From contig OZ025258.1 of the NCBI GenBank assembly GCA_964019135.1, positions 35,498,126 to 35,562,125 on the forward strand: a stretch of 64,000 bases of DNA. The letters run 5' to 3'. Source of the DNA: Arenicola marina. Taxonomy: Eukaryota > Annelida > Polychaeta > Arenicolidae. Positions 1 through 12,100 of the stretch are shown here, piece after piece. Both the position numbers and the translations under genes were made by a program. Positions within the stretch are counted from its first letter, which is position 1. Every line of letters begins with the position of its first letter. The notes below the pieces were generated by a model, which did no database searches, had not been told where the DNA came from, and worked only from the letters and a program-made list of their open reading frames with translations.

Positions 1-548
1 ATTTCATCAAGCCGCAGTTCAGTGTCTCGGGAGGTTACTTGGCCACGTTTAGGGCGCGCTTATGACGTCGCAATCGAGACTTGAACCGTACGGGTAATAT
101 CTCCCCCGAGTCATCGCATCGGGATAAGAAAGTAAATTGAGACAGGCACCGAGTTATGATTTACCACTAGGAGAACGAAGAACTTTACCCAGGTCCCTAC
201 CCAATGTGTTTACGGCAACTTCAATTGTGAACTTCACCCTGTGCTTTCTGGGAATCCATCTCACAGGCTGGGACAGCAGCACCGTTATACCGATGAACTG
301 CGGAGGCCCAGCTTGGTCTTGTTTTTACACTGATAGCGGGAAAACGCAGACAATAGTTCCTCTCCTATTTGTCTCTCTTTTCTTTGTCTTCTTTTTTTTC
401 TTCATTGTTACCATTTTGATATTCCCCATCACACTAATTTGTTACCAATTGTACTATCTCTTTTCACATCTGGACATGAGCCCTCTGCGTTCATGTATCG
501 CATGTATATTTATCCAGTATTTGTATTTTATACATGTTCTGTTTTCAG
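1..548. other. Left flank / TRAF intron, nothing recognised
   Basis: No exon of the TRAF gene, repeat or other feature could be recognised here. Open frames are short and do not resemble a RING finger. The stretch ends in the pyrimidine-rich acceptor of the first visible TRAF exon. Confidence 0.4.
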
Positions 549-3500
549 TGCGTGGTGGACAAGTTGCTGCAGAAGGAGGTGGAGGTCCTTGGGGTTCGGT
601 GTTCGTACCACGCGTCCGGGTGCACGTGGACGGGAATTCAGCGAGACGTCAGGGTAGGCATGGCAACGAAGCAAGTGTCACCGTATAGTATAATAGTATA
701 ATATACATAGGTAATTACGGCAGTTCTTTCGTCGGGACTTGTATTTTGGGGATTTTTTGAGCGAATGCGCCCTCTATTTGGAGATTAAATCACTTGATCC
801 CTGTGGCAATGTGCAAAGTCGAAAAATAGCCACAACTTGGCGATAATTTGACCATTTTTATTTCCGGCAGTACCACCATGAGAACGGGTGTTGTCACGCC
901 GTCGTCTTCTGTCCCAACAATTGCGACGCCGAATTCGAGAAGCGGTTCCTGGACCAACACCTGCTTGAGGACTGCCCCCTGCGTGACGTCAAATGTCCCC
1001 ATTGTGACGTCACACTCACGCTGGCAGACCTGGATGACCATGAGCAAATATGCGATGCGGCGCCAATCAGCTGTCCCAACGACTGTGGACAGGGCCAAGT
1101 GCCAAGGCGACAGGTAGGCCTATCAGGTCGCAGTAGTGAAATAACTACTGTTTGTCAGCGTCGCCCTGGGGTACGAATTTGCAAATGCAGTGAGGAAGTA
1201 CCTAAGAGAAGAGTTCTAACGGAGCCCCCTAGCGGAATAAGTCAAAGAGAGAGACTGCGACTGATTTTGTACTGAATATTTTAGAGATAGTAAGCTTAGT
1301 GAGGTTTGTGCGGCGGGCTATTTGCTACAAAGTTCTTCTGTAGGCATAGGAATTGTTTGACGAGACACTTACTACAGTTTTAATAAGATAAAGAACTATA
1401 TTGGTAGATTTAATGAACCAATGACCACGATTCATTTATCACACTTAAAGTGTTAGTGCCACGTTATTTTTAATATTTTAGACAATCAGTTTATTGACGA
1501 TAAACAGATCCGAATTTCTCAATAGGGCTGTACAGTCACAACGGGAGGACACTACTAGACAGGGATACTTATGCTCTATATCAATGCTATGGCATTGACG
1601 GCCTGCACGTGCTGCCTACCTTACGTTTGTTTGCCTTCACTCGCTTCACACAAAAGATCGGCTAAAGCTGTCATTGGATGCACAACTATTCACTGAATTT
1701 AATGCGCATATCTGAATTATAACCATCAGAGTAGGTTTATGTAATATATGAGCGGTTAGACAGTTGCTAAACCAGAATGCGGCCGTTTCATGAGTGACTG
1801 TCAGTCCGGCGAGCTGATGCGCTGCGCGTGGTTTTCCATGTCGTGTGACGTAATAATCATCACGACTCGCATGGCTGCGCACGGTATCTATGGTTACGTA
1901 ACAACGCTCCTTATATGGACTGACCAGGCGAGGACACTGATGTTATCTTTATCGCCGAAATGTAAACATCGATGATTTGCCTCAAAATACAACTCTTCCA
2001 ACAGTTTCATCGAACGGACCATATGCTTTATGGAAAGATAAATGTCTTATCTTTAACTATATTAGGATTTTATAGTTCGCAATGCCTGGACCAAAGTCCA
2101 CAAAACATAGTTTCACACCCAGCTGTAGTAAGGCACCAACGTGCTGCGCACTCGTTCTAAGAGCATGTGTTTTGTTTGCTGGTCTCTAAAGGACCTAAAC
2201 CAGAAACAAAACCCGCGAGAACTGTTCAGCCCTATGACAGTATAGAAGTACAGTTCCATGAAATCACTGAAAAATCACAGCTGCGAAACTCACATATTCT
2301 AATAACTGCCCCCACCCCCCTCGCCACCCATTCCCATTCGGTTCTGTGTGTTTTATTAAATTTACGTCTTTCTTTGTCGGATAGATGCAGGAGCACCTTG
2401 ACGGGGACTGTCCCAACCAATCCATTTTCTGCCCATTCAGAGACGCAGGCTGTGCTGAAGAGGTGAATAATCTTCCAACTGTCATATATTTGTACGCAAA
2501 GACCTAGATAACGACTATGCCCAGGCCTAGGTAAGGGCTATGCCCAGACCTAGGTAAGGGCTATGCCCAGACCTAGGTAAAGGCTATGCCCAGACCTAGG
2601 TAAGGGCTATGCCCAGACCTAGGTAAGGGCTATGCCCAGACCTAGGTAACGACTATGCCCAGACCTAGGTAATGGCTATGCCCAGACCTAGGTAACGACT
2701 ATGCCTAGACATAGGTAACGACTATGCCCATACCTGGGTAACGACTATGCCCAGACATAGGGAACGACTATGCCTATAACTAGGTAACAACTATGCCCAT
2801 ACCTAGGTAACGACTATGTTCATACCGGGGTAACGACTATGCCCATACCTGGGTAACGACTATGCCCAGACCTAGGGAACGACTATGCCCAGACCTAGGG
2901 TACGACTATGCCCATAACTAGATAACGACTATGCCCGGACATAGGTAACGATAGGTAACGACTATGCCCATACCTGAGTAACGACTATGCCCAGACCTAG
3001 GGAACGACTAAACCCATAGCTAGGGTACGACTATGCCCAGACATAGGTAACGACTATGCCCAAAATCTAGGTAACGACTATGCCCAGACCTAGGGAACGA
3101 CTATACCCATAGCTAGGGTACGACTATGCCCAGACATAGGTAACGACTATGCCCAAAATCTAGGTAACGACTATGCCCATACCTGGGTAACGACTATGCC
3201 CAGACTTAGGGAACGACCATGCCCGGACCTAGTCAACGAATATGCCCATACTTAGGTAACGACTATACCCAGACCTAGGTAACGATGTTCTAGGTGCTCA
3301 GATCTAGGTGCAACGTTACCGACCCCAAGGTAACGACGTCGCCTAGACCAATGTATCGACGTTGTTCAGTATAAGATAACGACGTTGTCTAAACCAAGGC
3401 AGCGACGTTCCTTTTCTATCACTAGTTATGAGCCTCTGGTGCCAGGTCAAGACGAGATACTTTATTTCCATCTCATACCTGGTAACGTATATTGTGATAT

Positions 3501-6236
3501 CCCTGTTCATAATAGTACATACCCATGCAGCTAGCGATGTCAAATGAAGCCCACGGTCAGATGTTAACTAACAGGTCAAGACGAAACCAGTTCGAACCTA
3601 ATGGCGTCATCACGGTTGTATAATCCTTTAATATCATGGGCTAGCCATGGTCACTGATGTCAACTAAAACAGTCTACCCCTTATCATTAGATATGGAATG
3701 TGCGTTATTTATAAGTTAACCCATTACGCAAAGAATTGCAGGAACAAAGTCCTAAATTCTTGTATCAACTTGATATTTGATATTCAATATTATATATTGG
3801 TTGGCACTACTTTTCTCAGATTACGAGGAAGGATCTTCGTGCGCATATCCGGCAGTCCCCCGCCAACCACCTGCAGCTGCTTGGGGAGATCCTGCAGACT
3901 TACAAGTCGACCATTGATGTGCACGAACAAGCCATCGAGAAACAATCTGACAGGCTCGTCAACGTGGAAACCAAAGTAAGGCTCAAAGAAAACGTATTCA
4001 CATGTAATGTTTCTGCTCTTTCAAAGCATGCTTCATATACCATACCCGGGGGGGGGGTTACTTAATGCATTGCTGGTTTTAGGGGAGGGGGGTTCCCCGG
4101 TAATTTTCATTTTTTCAGAGCCCCCCCCCCCACCCCCCACAAGTTTTAAAATAACAGCTCTATAAGTAGAACAAATGGAAACACCTTTTGAAGAAAAGAA
4201 TGCAAAGCGGCCATTCGCCGCAAGCCTTTGCAGATTACCAAAAATGCCAGCTCTTATATAAATACAATTTTCTTATTATGAATAATATTGCCACAAACTG
4301 GTGAGGCTGCGACGAAAATGCAGGTTCCGCGCCTAACTTAAGCAATGATTATGAGTACCGCCTTAGGTGTTTTTCGTCATTAGTAATTAACAAAGGCGAT
4401 CAAGCTTCATTTTTTTAGCTAGGCGACATGTAAATAATACGTAGATACTAATTACTAGATACCTAATTATGCGACAGAAGTATTTGCTTCTCATAAACGA
4501 TTAATCGTATTATAGAAATTCCTATATGTAAATATAAACATATATATATTTGATTGAAATACCACCCAGTATAACTGAATTGAATGTGGTAAAATCTGAT
4601 GTGTGCGCTGCTCAATTGTCTTCCATGGTATTTATCTAAACCCTAACAAATTGTGTGACGTCACGCCTTTGACTTAAGTGTTCATTATCTGGAAGCATGC
4701 ACCGGAAAACAGACCTAGGCAAATATTGTATTAAGATTAGCGTGCGTTATGTGAATAATGAAGGACAAAACAATGCAATATGTTGATAATTAACGCAAAA
4801 ACTGTGCATCATCTTGATAATGAACAGTTGTTTTTGCAAATTTCAAGACAAACAATTCATGCATAAGTCAATACCTATAAGCTCCAGGGGGGATTAGATC
4901 AGAAAGCTCAATACATATGAAAATTCAACAGTTATCGATTGCATATAATGCTCGTGTCGCCTATGAACGGGGGAACGTCTACTATTTGCCATGCCATTTC
5001 TACTATTTCTTTTTTTGGGCGAATGCACTCCAGCTGGATCCTAGCTTAACTAGCACATAGTATATGTAGTGGCGTATTTGTTAGTCGGTGAATAATTTAA
5101 CACTACCCCCAGCCAATGTGAGTTCTTCGTCAGCATGTGACTTTGCTGCTACATTTTGAAAAAGATAAACAGTGCTGGCCCGTTACGTTACGAGTGTGCG
5201 TTTCAACTATGTCTGGTTCCAAGTAGCTGAATATTGAGCAAGTTTCAACCCCATTTCATTATCCCTGAGAGGTTTCGTTGCCCGATTGACCCCGTTTGTG
5301 CCACGAAAGCGGCCCAAAACGTCAGCATTTCATCATTTCAGAATATCAATGTATGCCAATGCCTCTATGAATGGTTTTCCATCGCCAGGTTGAAACCATG
5401 GAGAAGATGTATGGCTCGTTGATGGTTTGGAGAATCTCTAGCGTGGAGCAAAAACTGGCGGACGCGAAAGCGGGGAAGAATACCACTATATACGGCCCAC
5501 CTTTCCTCACTGGACGCCATGGATACCGCCTGATGCTCTCCGCGTGCCTCAATGGCGAAGGGAAAGGTAGTTATGACGTCACAAATATCATGAAAGTGGT
5601 GTATGGTGGCATAATTCCCAGGCAATACATCAATATTGTGACGTAATGATAGCCAATGGTACAGCAGATGGAACTATCTGTTAAATGTTGTCCTTTTATT
5701 TGCCAGAGAATAGAGATAAAACATTTTAGATCCAGCTATATTTACCGAATGTGGTAACTGATTATTATTTTGAAGTACAAACACAGTAACACTCTTAAAT
5801 ACTATACAACGTTCCTATAAATATCATTAACCAGCTTACTAATAGGAGTCTGTTGCAAGTTGGTGTTCGCTCACAGTTCAATTGGCTTACATCCCCGTGA
5901 TCTCCAGGTAGAGGGCGCTACTTGTCAGCCTTCGTCACGATCTGCAAGGGTGACAACGACGCTTTGCTGGATTGGCCATTCAGCCACGCCGTCACCTTGA
6001 CCGTGATTGACCAATGCCAAGACCCGTCCGCCAGGACGAACATCTCGCACGTGCTTCAGCCGAACACGTGCAAGGAGAACATGGCCTTCCTGGGGCGCCC
6101 CAAGGCCCCTAGAAACGCCAGCTTCGGCGCCCAGAAGTTCATGGAGCTGGAGAGGCTGGCCACGCGAGATTACATCCGAGATGATCAGATGTTCATCAAA
6201 GTTCACGTGGAAGCCGACAACATGAAGATGTTGTGA
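549..6236 (+). CDS. TRAF-family adaptor, 3' part (zinc fingers, coiled coil, TRAF-C/MATH)
   Basis: Six exons with GT-AG borders join in one frame: 549-653, 871-1113, 2391-2462, 3820-3975, 5389-5566 and 5908-6236 (TGA), giving 360 visible residues. The first three encode Cys/His TRAF-type zinc fingers (for example GCTWTG, CPNNC, CPHCD, ISCPNDCG, CPFRDAGC). The fourth encodes a helical coiled-coil segment. The last two encode the TRAF-C (MATH) domain, with the usual GRHGYRLML, LLDWPFSHAVTLTVIDQ and YIRDDQMFIKV blocks. Members of this family trimerise through the coiled coil and MATH domain, bind TNF- or Toll/IL-1-type receptors in the cytoplasm, and signal to NF-kB or JNK. The RING domain expected at the N terminus must lie left of the window, so the gene is cut by the window edge and not truncated in the genome as far as I can see. 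Finger number and the MATH sequence fit a TRAF4/TRAF6-like protein, but I cannot fix the subfamily. Confidence 0.9.
1522..2235. mobile_element. Non-autonomous DNA transposon, family A, copy 1
   Basis: The 714-bp stretch is bounded by near-perfect inverted ends, ATAGGGCTGTACAG on the left and CTGTTCAGCCCTAT on the right. It lies in the TRAF intron between 1114 and 2390. Two further copies in the opposite orientation (19636-20269 and 37057-39035) share its interior, including TAACCATAGATACCGCGC-like sequence. No transposase frame is visible. Target-site duplications are not clear, so the superfamily is left open. Confidence 0.75.
2513..3293. repeat. 23-bp minisatellite in a TRAF intron
   Basis: Roughly 33 head-to-tail units of about 23 bp, each containing a variant of CTATGCCCAGACCTAGG followed by TAACGA or TAAGGG. 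Units at the left end are most alike, and those at the right are more diverged and partly reshuffled. The array fills most of the first half of the intron between the exons ending at 2462 and starting at 3820. Confidence 0.95.
3294..3819. other. TRAF intron remainder, nothing recognised
   Basis: Decayed minisatellite-like TAACGACGTT words continue to about 3420. The rest is AT-rich with no recognisable coding or repeat feature before the acceptor at 3819. Confidence 0.4.
3976..5388. other. TRAF intron, nothing recognised beyond homopolymer tracts
   Basis: It contains a poly-G run near 4049 and a facing poly-C run near 4122 that could pair, followed by AT-rich sequence. No exon-like frame or known repeat is seen. 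Confidence 0.4.
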
Positions 6237-6378
6237 TCACGTGATATGGGATACGTACACATATAATTGTATACCATATATTATTTGAATTGATAATTGC
6301 TTGTCATATTTGATGGAAGGTTGTATACCATTAATGATGTAAAATGTGAGTACATTTGCTTGACATATATGATATCTA

Positions 6379-7460
6379 GCCCATCCTGGAAAGTTAGCAT
6401 CTCTCCAACTGGGTTATGTCAAGAAATTGTATAATGGGGACGCTAAGTTTTGGAAGGAATGCCTTCAAGCATACTTCCCCCAGATGGGTATACAAGACCT
6501 GTTCAATACTAGATGCTGCATAACCGACATGTATTTAGAATCTGTACCTTTATTTTACAAAGATATTCTATCAGCATGGGCGAAGCCAAAAGCTCACCTT
6601 GTGCCAGAGAGTATTCCGGACATTCGACAAGAAGTACTGTGGTTTAATCCGTTCATACAGATCGGCAACGAGTCGGTCCTCTACGGCAAGTTGTATAAAT
6701 GTGGCATTGTTAAAATTAATGACATAGTTGGAAATGACAATTGTTTTTTGTCCGAGGTTGAACTGGTAGAGAAATATGGGGTAAATTTACACTTTCTGGA
6801 GTATTATAGTATTAGACAAGCAATTTCTCGCGGCTGGAGAACACGCCTGCAAAATAGAAATTGTCTCCAGTCCTTGCACCATTTGGATCTGTTATCTCTT
6901 TCGTGTAAATATCTCTACGATATACTTTCTTCTCGCCCATCAAGTTGTGTACAGATGAACAAGTGGCTTGATGTATTTTCGTTCCACGAATCAGATTGGG
7001 GAAAATATGTTCCCTGCCTTTTAAATGTACCTTTGAAACCAAACTACAATCCTTTCAATATTCAATCCTTTACAGGTTTGCTCCCCACAACAAATATCTA
7101 AACACAATTGGGCTGGCGGAGAGTGGTTTGTGTGATTCATGCTCAGAGGTAGATACACTCATTGACAGATTCAGCGACTGTATCGCAGTACGTAGATTCT
7201 GGAATGCCCTCACAGAGTGGTGGCACCTAGCCACATCTGATACTGTAGCTGCTTCTACTAAGACAATCATTTTACGATCCTACGATAAACCGGTCTATTC
7301 AATAAATAGTGCGTTCCTTTTAGCCAAATATTATATTCACGTATGTAAGTGTAAATCTGAGCCCATCAGGCTAAATTCTTATATATCCAAGCTAAAATAT
7401 CATATAACAAACGAGCAGTATATCCTGCGATGGGAGAAACTTTTATTTCTTATATCCTAA
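6379..7460 (+). mobile_element. LINE (non-LTR retrotransposon) 3' fragment, ORF2 C-terminal part
   Basis: Two overlapping frames (about 6379-7101 and 6996-7460, the second ending in TAA) read as the region downstream of reverse transcriptase in an L1/Tx1-like ORF2. Blocks such as LWFNPFIQIGNESVLYGK and the Cys-rich GLCDSCSEVDTL are typical of that region. The switch of frame near 7000-7060 means one frameshift. Reverse transcriptase and endonuclease are absent, so the insertion is 5'-truncated. It starts about 140 bp after the TRAF stop codon and may therefore form part of that gene's 3' UTR; I see no AATAAA between the two. Confidence 0.75.
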
Positions 7461-9136
7461 TTGCCATGTATGTGTTAATGTATTACCACAATCTTTTCTC
7501 ATGTCTGCAACGCATAAAGGGAATAGAAAAAAAATGTCACATTTTATATTGTATATAAAACAATTTGTTAGATATAAACATCCGAATTGATCAACCCCTG
7601 CAATACATCAATCGTAGAAAACGGTGTCTTAGGGAAATGATGATCTCCATCAATTGATCGCTGAACCATTGCTCATCATTTACGGCCCTATTGGGGAAGA
7701 ATTACGTGTATAAGCGCTAGATCATGCACTGTGGTAGGCCTACAATGCAGCAAGTTCTGCAGACTATAGCGAATCATTGTTTTATATTGGTTAATTGCAT
7801 CGCTGTTGATTTGCACAGCAACGATAGGTTGTATTTAATTAATAAGTGTTTGTCTCTCATTGTTTTTTCCTGGCAATACTGCCACCTGACTCGTCATTCA
7901 TGTACCAGGTGGCTGAGCAGCGATAACATCTGCTTGTTTACTTTATATCAAGGTTTCACTTCATTGCGCAATTTTGGTTTTTATTGTAAAATTGTAAAAA
8001 CGTACTGGTACGACAACATGTGTATTTAACGATTCATGTTGGTAGTGATTTGTTTTCATAATTTTGATGTTTTTACTTTGGCTTTCAACTGTAATTATTT
8101 GTTTACATAAAGCTGATGATTCTACTTTGGCTTTTAACTGTGGACAGAAACTATGCTCTGTCTAGTGCATGCAAGCGTACATTATTATCGATTTAAATTT
8201 GCGACTGTTGAGTAATGTTTCACAATTATCCGCAGATATGTACATATACATATGCAGAACATATAAACTTATGATATATACTAGTTTATTAAACGTTTTA
8301 ATTTTCTTATTGTGAATTTATTACTGTGTAAGATTTGGTACATTTCCAACTTTCATATTCATTATTACTTATACTTGCCAATTCTGCTTTGTACAACGCT
8401 TAGAAGAATATTTCAACCTAAGCAATGCGGATTACAACAGAATGAGCAACATAATGAATTAAAATTAAGTTACCGTAGTTGGTTTAAATCGCTTACTCAA
8501 TGTAAGGTGGCTTTGTGCTACATTCTCAACATATTGTTTAAGATCATTTTGCGTCATTGTGATAACCTAACTAATTATAATCATAATGGTCTCAATTGTC
8601 ACAAAAAAAATTATGTGCCAATCATTTGTCTGTAGTCGAATATTAAACAGATATGTTCAGATATGCTAGTAATACAGTAATACATTGACCTTCATTATTC
8701 CAGCAGATAATCGTTTATTTTGTGGCACAGGCATTTGGTACAAACGCAAGTATATACGTTTTTGCAAACCTAATGTGAAATTCATTCATGTCTTGCATAA
8801 ACATCGGAAATCGACCAAGCGCTGCAATATGGCATTTTGATCAATTCGATTGGAAATAAAGATTTACTTTGCAACGGATCATGCAAGAGTTTTACTCCAC
8901 GTACAAGAAACGAGATAAATTACATCATAATATATCAGATACGTGCTTCCCATAGGTGTGGATCCCAGAGGCACATAACCCTACATCCTCTGCTCAAGGA
9001 ATGCACTTATTTGAGGATTTTTTCCTTCGAAACGTAGTCTCTCCCCTCCTACACGCCTGATCTATCCTAGTGATCAGCCAGTGGTTTCCCTACCCGTCCC
9101 TCCTACCCCCCGAGGGAGCAGTGTGCCTGGTCTATC
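7461..9136. other. Intergenic, AT-rich; duplicated 70-bp segment at its right end
   Basis: No coding feature is recognised. A TTTATT at 8714-8719 would be AATAAA on the minus strand, about 420 bp past the dehydrogenase stop, and is a possible polyadenylation signal. At 9061-9130 the words CTATCCTAGTGATCAGCCAG repeat those at 9132-9151, which contain the dehydrogenase stop codon, so a short tandem duplication has affected the gene's end. Confidence 0.4.
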
Positions 9137-12100
9137 CTAGTGATCAGCCAGTGGCGTCCCCTCCCGCTGTAACCGCTCCGGGAGAGGAAACATGCGGACG
9201 TCATGGAGATTCATCCCATCCAGCAACCAGGAAGGACACAGACCTGATATCTGACATCGCCACTGTGGGAAGAAACAGCTTTAATGAAATAATTAATCGT
9301 CGCACCACGTATACACAAAAGGTTGAAGATCACATGTCATATTTAAAGCAATGATGGAAATAAGTTTTGATCGTACACCGTAAATTACGGTGTATGCTCT
9401 AACTAGTAAATCTAGACAAGTATGTACAAAAAGAAACTTTCTCTGGCTCTCATATAACTGAAATAAAAGCCGATTTTAGCAACCAGCATGTACATTATCA
9501 TTGTATAATTATGAAGTAGCGAATAAAGCCTCGTAAACGTTGTAAAGTTACGAAAAAGAAATCCACATACTTGCACGGATATTCTGTTAATAACCGCCCC
9601 CCTTCGCCCCCCCCCCCGTACCCCCTCTACGCACCCCCCTCCCCCCCTCCCGGGCCATCTTTGGCACGTGACCCCCTTCCCTCTCGCCTTCTGTTATTTC
9701 GCTAAGCTACGGATTAACACTGTCTCATCTACAATTGTTGATAACACACGCGGAGACAAGACCTCCCTGGCCACGCCGCCTTGTCACCAATCCTTACCTT
9801 CTCGTAGTCATACCAGCTGGCAGTCCCTCCCACCGTGTAACGGATCTTGGGCTCGCGAGCAAACAACGCGTGCTCGACCGCTTCCACCACCAGGTAGAGC
9901 GCCTGGCTGGAGGCGGCAGTCATGACGCCAGCGCCCTCTATGTGAGCGTCCACGTACTCCTGGCTGTAGGTTTGGCGCTGTTCACTATCCATCTGCGACC
10001 AAACCTGCTTCAAGTCCTTCGACAACCGCCGCAGCTGGAATTACGCACAGAAATATAACGCAAAGGAAATTATATTAACCAATCAACTGAGGTGTGTTGG
10101 TCGCTTTTGTGCACACAAATGCTAAACGAATGGAGCTCTTATCGTTCATCATTGAAAAAGGTTTACTTACCCACAACAAGTGTATGCCGATTATAACGAA
10201 ATGATTTAACCAGCGGTGCCTACTTGAGGTTACAGGCTTCTTGAGGTTACAGGCCTAGGTGCATACCTTAGATATGTTTTTATTAAACATCAAAGATAGA
10301 AAGTTCGTTTCCAAACCATGTGGGTTTCTGTTCGGCATATATTATGCCACTACCTTATGGCTTAAATTAGATCAAGCTTTTCGCGATACGTACATCTAAG
10401 AAGTTTGTCGTTGCTGTGAAGTTGCCAGGCTCCACCGTACAGATTTTGGGTCCAAATCTTGCTAGTTCCATTCTAAGAATGTCCGTGAATGCCTCGCCAG
10501 CAAACTGCGTCATCGTGTAGGCGGCGGCGAACGGCAGTGCGAGGCGCCCTCTCACGTCCAATATGTTAACTACGCGACCTGCTCAATAATACGTCACAAT
10601 TAAACACCGACAGCATTAGTAATACGTGCGATTACGTTGCAATGATCTGCGTAATTGACCGCAATTAACTTTCTCGATTGATATCCTCCAACCGTCCACC
10701 CGTTTGGCATTGTTTACCAGTTGATTGATCAACTTTCAAATGAGTCGTGGATCTCATTTATGTTTTGATCATACCTTTCGTGGATGCCCGCTTTACTACA
10801 AATTGTACTCTTACGTTATGTGCGGACCCCCCTTTAACTCTATAGACCCGCTGGTGTATGTTTGACCCCCCCCCCCCCTTCCCCCACCGACTCCCCCAAT
10901 TTCTTCGGTGGAACTCCCGCTCGTCGTTTTCCTGATTGCTCAGCCGCGCATCCTTTCCTCAATTTCTACCACATAGCCAGGCAAATTTATGTCTGACGAA
11001 AGTTGAATTCGAGAATTGCGAGAATGGCGGGACACAAGTTACACTTGGGAAGCCTACGGCCTAGAGCGCTCGCTAGGCTGAGGTTGGAAATGTGGCATTA
11101 TAATTAGCTTGAACTTGTCTTGGTGATTGCACTAGGGACAGCTAATATAGATGGAATAGCGCCGCCAGTTAACCAAGTTACCTCCATTATTGGTCGCTTA
11201 TATATGGTTACAGCCAGTGACACTAGAGAGAGTGACGTCACGACGATTGTTCAAGCATACAATGAATGAATGAATTGGCTTTTGGGGTCACTTTTGTGCG
11301 AGCATTGGCTAACCCAGGGTCACGGCAATTCCAAACGGTAATACATCATATTGCAATTGTAATAGAGTGACATAACTAATTGCGACATCCACAGGTGTTA
11401 GAGACTAATTCTGTTCTTTCAGTAAGATTATTTTAAAGTTTCACGCGAAATAATATATTTCTGAATTGTAAATAATGAACAAATTGAATGCGTATTGTGT
11501 TTTTTTGGGTTTAAATTGATCACATCTCCCCATCGTGGCCAAATACCTCATAGATGCTGATGTTATTTTCCCTGAAAACATAACGCGTGCATCCAAAGAA
11601 TGGAGTGTTTGTCACGCATAACACTGTGTGATTCTGAGGTTTCTGATGAATAATGTGCAGTCTTATGTGCGGATGTAGTAAGATCTGGTTTCCAATGCTC
11701 ACATAGCACATCACTCAGCACAACGCTATCACCAAACTCGTGACTCTTCTCATTTCCCTCCTATGTCTACCTTCATCCTTGTCTCCGTTCAGCCCTTCAC
11801 CGCCCAGAGGTGACCACGCCTCATTGGTCACATAACATAGCCCGCTCACCCCCACCCACTCAAAGCCTTCCCTACCACCACCCCGAGGCGTCACCCGCGG
11901 GTGGCTAGACATGGCCCCCACAGTCACCGACGGTCTGCCCGCCCAACCCCTGCACCGGCCAGCAATAATCACGTCTGATTGGTCACACAGCCCGATCACT
12001 CAACCCTCCCCCTCCCCCCCCCCCCCGTCACCCACCCTCACCGTTACCACCCCCCGAGACGCCGTCCACGGGTGGTCAAGTGGACATCGCTCCCACAGTC

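Noticed and set aside
9070-9354. Plus-strand 94-residue frame
   Set aside because: It is the shadow of the dehydrogenase last exon, which fits the family and splices in frame on the minus strand.
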